From Pardosa pseudoannulata (taxonomy: Eukaryota; Arthropoda; Arachnida; Araneae; Lycosidae): a DNA stretch of 64,000 nt. Position 1 is the first letter of the stretch; each line of letters opens with the position of its first letter. The notes under the pieces were generated by a model. It was not told the origin of the DNA, did not search any database, and saw nothing but the letters and a program-made list of their open reading frames with translations. The DNA is taken from assembly GCA_032207245.1 (NCBI GenBank), contig CM063498.1, positions 95,493,870 through 95,557,869 on the forward strand, in the 5' to 3' direction. Positions 56,639 through 64,000 of this stretch are shown piece by piece. The position numbers and the translations under genes were made by a program.

Positions 56639-57788
56639 TTCAAAAGCATACTAAATATGTGACAGTAAGCAGGAATGAGTTGTCTAAAATTATGGAATTT
56701 AGTATATTTTATATTTGTGCAAATAAAATAAAAAGTAGCTTTGTATCTAAAATTATATATTGTAACAATTGAAATGTGATGCATGAATAAAAAAATTGAA
56801 AGAAATGTAATGTAAATATTTTGGTGCATAAAATGCAATAATGAATTGTATATATATTGAAAAGCCATTTAATAATCAAACTAAAATATAAATCTGTAAG
56901 AAATTGGAAAGTTGTAGCCTTGCATAATATCCTAAAACCCGACTGTAAGAGGGTAATTATAAATAGTTTTAAAAACTACATAAAACTAAATTCAAAGTCT
57001 TCAATAATGGCAAGTTGTCTGATCCTTCTGCTCCAGTCGGTTACCTGATATTAGTTGCCGAATGTCCTATTTCCCATCTACATTGACTTTGACATCCATG
57101 AACCCATTTTGAGAGGATTGTAGATGTGGATCTATGAGTATGAGCTTAAAAATCATTGTTTCAACTGCATGTCACTATGTCGATATCTTTTTTTTTTTGT
57201 TTTCCTATTTCTGGTTGCAGGAAAAAACCCAATAGCTGATGAACTACAATTTTGCAATTTACGTAATCAAAATTTAATTTGTTGAAGTTTAAACTTACTC
57301 GAGCTATCGTTTTCACATACAGACAAGCATAATTCCAGAAATGGCAATTCCGTACTTTTGGATGTTCAGAATTATAAGATCAACCCAAATTTCGAGGTTG
57401 AATTTTCAAACCATTACAATACTTTCACTATACTACCTATACGAGAACGTAAAATATAATAATTTAACTACTAAATATAGAAGTTCCATTAACTTTATTA
57501 GGTACAAATACACACGTGTATTTACCGATTTCCATTGGAAAACAGGGTAGAAGGGGAGACGCTTAAAAAGCGCTTTGTAATGAGAAGCTGCTATTTATAT
57601 CATATTTAATAAAGAAAAGTTATATTGTCTTTGAAGAATATACACTTATAAGCAAATGGCTTTTATTCAATATCGATAGCTATTATAACATTAAAAATTA
57701 ATCTTTTTGCCTACGATAAATTTTTAATCATAGTACGCACAATACTACATTTTAATATTTACAATAGTATTTCTTATTTCTAATACAA
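56639..57788. other. AT-rich stretch, no gene seen
   Basis: 57000-57160 is more balanced. Nothing recognised. Confidence 0.5.
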
Positions 57789-57798
57789 CTGAGACGGG

Positions 57799-58038
57799 TT
57801 TGATTTGATCTGGAGTGCTACCGTCCACTGTTTTGCTCACGAGAGCTAATGAAACCGGTTTGGTTTGGAGCGCAATGGTCTACTGTTTTGCAACACCAGA
57901 GGTAACTAATGAGATCGGGACCTACTGATTAAAGCAGATTGCGAACTGCTACGAACAGTCATACCAGTAGCGGGATTTGAACCCGCGAACTCCGGTACCG
58001 AAGATCAGCGCTCTACCATTCTATCACCTTTCATCCAA
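57799..58038 (-). repeat. tRNA-derived SINE, partial dimer, with about 10-bp TSD
   Basis: Flanks TGAGACGGG / TGAGACAGG (57790-57798, 58040-58048). A full unit with GGGTTCAAATCCC B box and TCTACCATT head is preceded on the plus strand by a second copy of the SINE 3' part (57799-57858), giving a head-to-tail partial dimer. Confidence 0.85.
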
Positions 58039-58151
58039 GTGAGACAGGAAGAAATTTCTAAATTTCTATTTATAGCACGTTATTTATAGAAAAAGTGCAT
58101 CCCAATTGACTTATGAACGTAATAAAATTGCTAGAGTTGATTGCCCGTATG

Positions 58152-58190
58152 AGACGGGTACGGCATTTATGCCGTTCACCTCAACATATT
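58152..58190. repeat. Clustered short palindromes, possible TTAA-element end
   Basis: CCCGTATGAGACGGG and ACGGCATTTATGCCGT lie side by side, then TTCACCTCAACATATTAG. Read inward from the right this resembles a TTAA end followed by hairpins. No left end found. Confidence 0.4.
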
Positions 58191-59218
58191 AGCACTTAAA
58201 AACAATGTATACTGTTTTATTTTTATTCCGTTCTGCCTTAAAAACGATGGTGCTAAAAAATGAAAAGAATTAATGCGCCTGAATACTGAAAATCCAAAGC
58301 GTACACGTTTCCTTTTTAATTTATGGCTTTTCCATCATCTTAACACATTAATAATCGCAAAAGACTGAGGCAAATTATACCGTTTAATCCTTATTAATTG
58401 TAGTTCGTTATTAAATCTCAAATGTTCATTTTAAAAATTTTGCTAGAGTTATAACTCTTATAGAAAATGGTAACTCATACTTGAAGCATTTTTTAATGTA
58501 ATTTTCAAGTTCCATGACTTTGATTTTAGATAATTTTTTTAAAGATATACTTAGAAATTAATTTTCTGAGGATTCATTTGAAAATATTATCAATTATATT
58601 CAGCTAAGTTAGACAATTATTTCTAATAATTTGCGTCCTATAATTTAAAGGGACATAGTTTTCTTGACATAAAATCATCATTTTAATAGACATTTCATTC
58701 TAAAAAGAGCAATTCTTTATATTATATAATGTTAAATAGTCTCTTATGAAGACTTTTCAACTTAAAAGCACTATGTGTCTTCAAGTCTAAATAAACTGAA
58801 ACAGTAATATAACATTTTAAAATGTTTCATACACATTCCTGTTCCGTTTATTAAGATAGTCTCCAATTTTAGAATAAAACTCGGAACGTATAGTGGAAAG
58901 GGTATAGAGAAAAAGGTACTTTATTGAAATGATAATTTAATTTTTCCAATGCTCTACTTTTATATGAAATTTTGCGAGACTAGCTTTGAAACTTATCTTG
59001 ATAATACCATGCCTATATTTTTGAAGATTTGGCTTGGATAGCGACTGTTAAAGTTTTGATACACAAGGGACCAGCATAAGCTGCTTTCGAGCACTAGGTA
59101 ACTCAAGCCAGCAGTGAACCAACAAAAACGAACCAACGAAATATAGTACAGACAAAAGCAGTGCTCTACTATGCTGTGGATGGATTATGACCAAATGGAA
59201 GGGCGTTGCGTTTCGGAA
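58191..59218. other. AT-rich stretch, no gene seen
   Basis: Nothing recognised. Confidence 0.5.
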
Positions 59219-59220
59219 CC

Positions 59221-59390
59221 AGTTTGGTTTGTCTATCGTCTACTCTTTTTTGTAACACGAGGGCTAATGAGACCGAGACCTACTGCTTAAAGCTCATTTC
59301 GAACGGCTACAAACATGCATGCCACAGTGGAATTCGAACCCACGAACTCTAGTACCGAAGATCTGAATCCAAACCGTTCCATCTTTCGGC
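59221..59390 (-). repeat. tRNA-derived SINE
   Basis: Minus-strand B box GGGTTCGAATTCC, body words TTAAGCAGTAGGTCTCGGTC and AACCAAAC tail; the A-box end is mutated (GCCGAAAGATGG). Confidence 0.88.
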
Positions 59391-60443
59391 ACGTTTCATA
59401 AGGAATTCACTGGTTCAACTCCAGCTACCGGCTTGGATATTTGCTGATGTCCGAAATCGACTTAAAGACCAGCACGTATCGAGATAATTAACCTTCATGC
59501 AACAAATATTGACCATTGCAGTCCAAAACAACCATATTCGGCCATTTTGAACAGAACATTAAAAAAAATTTTTTTCGAAGTTTTGAAATAAGATTTTAAA
59601 ATAAATAATAATAAAAAAATTAATTGTGCTAAATAATTTTATTTTTTTAAGATGGAACTAAAACATAAGTCACATTTAAGCATAACCGTGCATATTTAAA
59701 AATGTTTTCATAATTTAATGAAATAAAAAAAAAATTTAGTTAAGTTAATCAGTTCAATCTCCCTTCATAAGAGAAAACATTTATGCAAGCAGATATATGT
59801 CGAAATCTCGATGCAACCCGTGATAAGCTAATTTGATGAATTCCGGTATACGGAGGAAGCATATGTAGACAATTTACTATTTAAGATCGCCATTTTTTTA
59901 GCGCAATATAGGTTTCAACGCGTAGTCATATCCTAAAATATACTTCAATAAACTCTTTCATTAGAGTAGCCTTATCGAAGTTTGCGAAAATGAGAAAAAT
60001 CTTTTGACTAATTAAGTTTTATCTAAAAGAAGAAAAATCTAAAAGGTCTACGGCCCAAGTAAAAGAAAGCTTGTGCCATAATGAGACGAGTAATCAAAGG
60101 TCCATTTGTAGAAAATTCTCCTGACAAAATTTGAGGGATAAAAAGATTTTGCATTTTTAGCATCGTTATCGGTGCTTTTGACATTTATTTACAGTGTCAG
60201 TTACAGCTAATGAAGTACCGCTCCAGACAAAGAAGAAACTTTGAAATTCCGAAGGAAAAGCTTATCGGAGGATAAGATATTGCTATCAAAAACTAAATAA
60301 CATTAAAAAGGTGGGAAATATCTGCAGACGCATGATTTACAAATCGTGAATCATTTAAACTAGCGTTTCCTAACAGTTTTTGGCTCGCTTACTACTTGGT
60401 TGTATATCATGATATATTGTACCATTTTGTAAAAATGATTGTA
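59391..60443. other. AT-rich stretch, no gene seen
   Basis: 59400-59530 is balanced. Nothing recognised. Confidence 0.5.
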
Positions 60444-60535
60444 CAGTGTTTCCTCGCCACTTCGCGCTTCATGTTTTGCGTCTTCAGTGTTTTTACAAAA
60501 TATTCAACAAAAATTAAAGTTGAAAAAATACAACT

Positions 60536-60664
60536 TAATGAGACCGGAACCTACTGCTTAAAGCCGATTCCGAAAGGCAACAAACATCCATTCTATAGTG
60601 GGATTCGAACCCACGAACTCCGGTACCAAAGGCCAGCACCCTAACCAATCGGCCATCATTCGGT
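60536..60664 (-). repeat. tRNA-derived SINE, tRNA-like head and part of body
   Basis: B box GGGTTCGAATCCC, GTACCGGAGTTCG, A-box side TGGCCGATTGG, all on the minus strand. The 3' tail is missing. Confidence 0.9.
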
Positions 60665-60674
60665 ACCACGGGCT

Positions 60675-61110
60675 CTTATAAAGGCATTTCATCACTTGGC
60701 GGTGGAGAAGGCGGTGAGGCTGATTCACATCATAAGAAGTGAAGATTTTGTCGACATGACAAAAGACATCATCGTCCTTATCGATTGCCACTCGGACCCA
60801 CTAACCGATGAAGACCTCCTTGAGATGAGAAAGAAAACGAAGAGGAAGACGAAGAAACTGAAAAGCGTGGCCTTACCCTGGAGAATCTGAAACAATTGTG
60901 CAACATGGAAAGAGCGGTGCAACAATTAGCACAAGACATTGACAACAATATGGTTCGAACTATCGCGTTCAGCAATCGCGTTGACGGGGTTATGTCCCTG
61001 TACAAGAGAATTTTGAAGGAAAAGAAGAAACAAAGACAACTACCCATCACCATGTTTCTATCTAAGGTAAAGACTCCGGGTCTACCGTCAGTGCCTCCAG
61101 CAGAAGCTTC
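60675..61110 (+). pseudogene. pogo/Tigger (CENP-B-like) transposase C-terminal fragment
   Basis: Plus-strand reading: AVEKAVRLIHIIRSEDFVDM, LTDEDLLEM (to about 60828), then a single frameshift into ENEEEDEETEKRGLTLENLK, QLCNMERAVQQLAQDID and SNRVDGVMSLYKRILKEKKK, QRQLPITMFLSK. This follows the C-terminal tail of Tigger/jerky-type transposases: the acidic LTDEDLLE-EEE segment, a helical xVxxLxEIxxxL segment and a final basic QxxITxFL motif. The DDE catalytic core and N-terminal HTH are absent. One frameshift and loss of the N-terminal two thirds make it a pseudogene. It is sandwiched by SINE fragments. Confidence 0.8.
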
Positions 61111-61120
61111 CGCACGGCTA

Positions 61121-61204
61121 AGACCATCCATACCACTGTGGGATTCGAACCCACGAACTCCGGTAAAGAAGGCCAGCACCCTAACCAATCTGCCATCTTT
61201 CTGC
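61121..61204 (-). repeat. tRNA-derived SINE, tRNA-like head only
   Basis: GTGGGATTCGAACCCACGAA on plus is the B box region, followed by CCTAACCAATCTGCCATCTT, the A-box side. Confidence 0.88.
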
Positions 61205-61224
61205 ATAAATATGTATGTAAATGG

Positions 61225-61228
<4 letters not shown>

Positions 61229-61291
<63 letters not shown>
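61229..61291. repeat. (TA)n microsatellite
   Basis: About 62 bp of uninterrupted TA directly after a SINE head. Confidence 0.98.
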
Positions 61292-61294
<3 letters not shown>

Positions 61295-61374
61295 ATACAA
61301 AAATATACATAATCATTTTCGCAAGGACAAATAAAAACTTAATTTTAAATCAAAATTGATTTTTTAAATCGACC

Positions 61375-61563
61375 GTCCCGTTCTGTGATTCCGCATCGAC
61401 TGATGTAAAAACTAGTTTTTAATCTAAATTTTGTCAGAATCTACGTAGTAGACAAGAACATTCGGCTTCGTTTTTCTATATATACCGTTAGTTTTGTACC
61501 CAAAAACAAACCATGTTGTTACACTAAACCGTACTAGTACGTGTCCCGCATACAGTGTGTTAA
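61375..61563 (-). mobile_element. TTAA MITE, family B, truncated copy
   Basis: Matches one side of 36871-37381: CCCGTTCTGTGATTCCGCAT, AGAATCTACGTAGTAGACAA, ACCATGTTGTTACACTAA and GTCCCGCATACAGTGTGTTAA. The other half is missing. Confidence 0.88.
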
Positions 61564-61574
61564 GTGTTAACTGA

Positions 61575-61704
61575 GTTAAACAGCGCGAAGAGTAATTCTC
61601 AAATTTAAAAACTGTGGAAGCCACACTCAACGTAGTACTTGCTGCAAAAGAAAAATCATGTTGAGTGTATCGCTAAGTGTTGACACTGGATCGCCAAGTA
61701 TTAA
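61575..61704 (+). repeat. Dispersed repeat, copy 2 (related to 41884-42015)
   Basis: See 41884-42015; ends at CGCCAAGTATTAA. Abuts the family B MITE. Confidence 0.55.
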
Positions 61705-62755
61705 ATATGATTTATTGTACATTAAAGTTATTTTAGTTACAAAACGTTTCCAGAATAGCATTATAGGGTTAAAATCATCTTCTCAGCTGTTACATCAAAA
61801 AAATTTTAAAGGTTACCCATTCATAAGCGTTTGGTAAAACTGTTTCTCGTTCAAGAAAATAAAGAAAAGCAATATGCTAAAATCAAATTACCGACAGGCA
61901 ATTTTAAGCATAAAAATACTTTCCCAGTGAGTGTCTCACATTTTTAAAAGAAATTTTCTTCCGGTCCTTAAAAAGAAGAAACAAAACTACGTGGAAAAAT
62001 TCTTTCTTAAATACATAGAACCGAAAGTTACAACTCAATCTTAAAAACGAAGGAAGAAAAAATCGCGACGTCTCCGAGAAAGTTTAAAAAACTGTCATTA
62101 ACTGGAAATTCGACACAACCGAAGATACACTGCAGCTCGGATTAAACCTTTTTTTAATTAAGAGAGAAGAGTCAAAAGGCGCTAAGTAGGTCAATTGGCT
62201 GGTATTACTCTAAGCACCTTTCGCAGTTTTTTTTAAAGACAGTAAATTGACTGTCAGTTCTGAAAATTCTTCAGTAATTATCACCTTAATAAGACCACGA
62301 CCATAGCTAGAGCTGTAGTTACATCATGACCGAAAACCTTATCTGTCCTTTCAGTAAGGATTGGTGGGAAAAATAGTAAAAGTAAGAGCAAATACTATAC
62401 TTTTTATAATAGTTCAGCGAGAATAAGTGATCGTAAAATCCTTAATTTTAATTTCAATTTGATATATAAAAAGAACTCCAGTTACTTTAACTTAAATTAT
62501 CCGGATGACTTTGATAAAAGAAATATGCTGCTAAATATTTTGACTAGCAATGAATTGCTAATATATAATTTCTAAGATTGCTGATTTATTAATTACTGTT
62601 GGTAATTCTATTTCCAAGAATTTAATAAACCAAAAATATCCAAGAGAAAACCCAGTAGTTTAAGCTTTTATTTATAAGGTGTATGATCTGCTAGGGAGAT
62701 AATTTAGAGCTTGTAAATTTTAGCTTTTGTTAATATTAGGGATCAGAGGAGATAT
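61705..62755. other. AT-rich stretch, no gene seen
   Basis: Nothing recognised. Confidence 0.5.
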
Positions 62756-62927
62756 GGTTTGTTTGCAGCGCTACAGCCACTGTTTTGCTACAGGAAGATT
62801 AATGAGACCAAGACCTTTTGCTAAAACTATCTAACATTCCCAATGGCTCGAAAAGCTATGCCAGCTACAGGATTCGAACCGCTAACTTCGGAACCGAATA
62901 GTAGCGCTCTCGAGCACCGTCCGGTGG
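62756..62927 (-). repeat. tRNA-derived SINE, diverged
   Basis: GGTTTGTTTGCAGCGCTACA, TTAATGAGACCAAGACC and AGGATTCGAACCGCTAAC mark the family; the A-box end is diverged (CACCGTCCGGTGG). Confidence 0.85.
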
Positions 62928-62950
62928 ATTAGACGAGGTTAAAAATGGGG

Positions 62951-63124
62951 TTGGTAGGTATGGAGTGCTCCTGTCTACTGTTTTGCAACACGAGGGTTAA
63001 TGAGACCGGAACCTACTGCTTAAAACAGATTCCGAACGACTACCATCATTCATGTCACAGTGATTCGAACCCATGAACTCCTGTACCGATGATCAGCGCC
63101 CTAACCAATGGGCCATCGTTCGGC
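62951..63124 (-). repeat. tRNA-derived SINE
   Basis: Complete layout on the minus strand: GCCGAACGATGGCCCATTGG, GGTTCGAATC B box, TTCGGAATCTGTTTTAAGCA, GTAGGTTCCGGTCTCATTAA, GTTGCAAAACAGTAGACAGG. Confidence 0.92.
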
Positions 63125-63295
63125 TTTCCCGGTATTCGGAATGAATCGATAAATGCAAGAAATGTCTTAAACTTCTTCACTAAATAATAAAAACTTTATT
63201 TTCTTACTTTCAAGTCAAATGTGGAATTCTTATGAATGAAGAGAAATTCACCCCCTCCACCATGACGGGTGGTTTTGTAACATTCAAAAACTATA

Positions 63296-63352
63296 TGGGT
63301 ATTTCTGAGAACCGCGTAGCAATATTACGTATTAACCGACTGAGCTACCAGT
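63296..63352 (-). other. tRNA-like fragment (A box only convincing)
   Basis: Minus strand reads CTGGTAGCTCAGTCGGTTAA, an A box of the TAGCTCAGTCGG type, then GCGGTTCTCAGAAATACCC, a poor B box. Arms do not fold into a clean cloverleaf by eye, so I read it as a tRNA pseudogene or a second SINE family. Confidence 0.3.
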
Positions 63353-64000
63353 ACTGATCTCTCTATGTACAGTACAGTTTTGTATATAATATATTTAATA
63401 CGAAATTTTCAAAAATAGTTTTGCTAACAAATTTTACAGTTCCCCCTCCCCCACTTTGCTCTTTTTCGCAATTATTTAAATTAACAACTTTTTCAAATGC
63501 ACACAAAAATAATCGGTAGAATGATTCAATTTTACGCCTACCATATACTGCACAATTTCCACACGTTTTTGGATCACCAGGCACATTAGGAGAAATAATT
63601 ATGCTATTCGATTGGCCAACACTTGCGACGATGGTCTTCTGTTGAAGGTTATGTAGCCAACCATGTTCGATTTCGGCGGAGGAATATGAAATATATAATT
63701 TTTGGGTGGTTGGTATTTGAAGATTTTTTAAAAATAAATTTTCCTCGTCATAGAAAGGAAAATTCTTTACTGTCTAAGTTTCTAAAGAGAGCGAGAAAAT
63801 TGTTCAGTTTTAAATTATTTTGAATAATTTTAATATACTATTTTGACTAATAACCCTTTAGCGACATAATATTCAAAAAAGGATAGCTCATTATCCAGGA
63901 AAATTTTCCGCTCTATCATATCGCAAAATATTAAAAGCAATCAAATGCAAGTCATCCAAAAGTGAATAATTTTTTCCCTACAGGTTAACACGGAGCTGGA
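63353..64000. other. AT-rich stretch to the window end
   Basis: A 66-codon plus frame (63623-63823) and a 73-codon minus frame (63363-63584) have no match. Nothing else seen. Confidence 0.45.

Larger units (their letters stand above)
60444..61120 (+). mobile_element. pogo/Tigger-type element remnant, left end plus transposase C-terminus
   Basis: TA followed by CAGTGTTTCCTCGCCACTTC then GCGCTTCATGTTTTGCG fits the left end of Tigger/pogo elements (CAGTG..CCTCGC..TTCGCG). A SINE fragment (60536-60664) lies between this end and the transposase remnant. The right end was not found; a SINE fragment and a TA microsatellite follow. Confidence 0.6.

Noticed and set aside
60558..60791. Minus-strand frame with WLGCWPLVPEFVGSNPT as a protein
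   Set aside because: It is a translation of the SINE tRNA-like head; the same motif recurs at 61062-61316 from another SINE copy.
61062..61359. Long frames through the TA microsatellite (Ile-Tyr repeats)
   Set aside because: They are translations of (TA)n and a SINE head.
49610..63124. SINE heads as functional tRNA genes
   Set aside because: They have A and B boxes but no acceptor-stem pairing, and all are followed by the same SINE body.
1..64000. CRISPR arrays, rRNA genes or bacterial operons
   Set aside because: No regularly spaced repeats, no rRNA-like segments and no prokaryotic gene arrangement; the sequence is eukaryotic.

Overview
The window is about two-thirds A+T eukaryotic DNA with no intact gene. 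Almost all open frames are short, lie in non-coding or repeat DNA, and match nothing I recognise. The repeat content (many tRNA-derived SINEs, Tc1, mariner, pogo/Tigger, several hAT families, and TTAA-flanked piggyBac-type elements) fits an arthropod. I lean towards a chelicerate such as a spider, but that is inference. It reads as intergenic or large-intron DNA with some GC-balanced islands that could be regulatory.

Layout. 1-5 kb: a GC-richer island (440-655), a dispersed repeat, a large inverted repeat (3063-4345) and a 170-bp MITE. 5-16 kb: mostly plain AT-rich DNA with a pre-miRNA-like hairpin (8291-8351), a degraded hAT (11349-12120), a hAT-like element with an imperfect 6-bp target duplication (14715-15424) and several TTAA-type elements. 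17-24 kb: a GC-balanced block with an octamer motif, two TTAA MITEs of different families, then a 2.25-kb tandem duplication (19033-23560) that ends in a 318-bp block almost identical between copies. 25-40 kb: two colinear related islands about 12 kb apart (27818-28150 and 39829-40050), a dead Tc1 element (31493-32667), a 228-bp direct repeat pair, and an inverted copy of a TTAA MITE. 40-47 kb: a hAT remnant with an open C-terminal domain, a CpG-rich island (45370-45790), and a SINE split by a DNA transposon.

48-56 kb holds the most unusual structure. Four diverged direct copies of a module lie on the minus strand. Each has a conserved upstream region and a 75-78-bp stretch that reads, in the best copy, as a first coding exon (ATG to a GTAAGG donor). 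SINE, hAT, mariner-type and LINE-like insertions separate the copies, and a recent 713-bp tandem duplication sits at the right edge.

56-64 kb is dense in tRNA-derived SINEs, with a pogo/Tigger C-terminal remnant, long TA microsatellites and a truncated third copy of one TTAA MITE family.

Nothing here forms an operon or pathway. What ties the region together is repeated insertion by several transposon classes and local tandem duplication of putative regulatory or first-exon segments.
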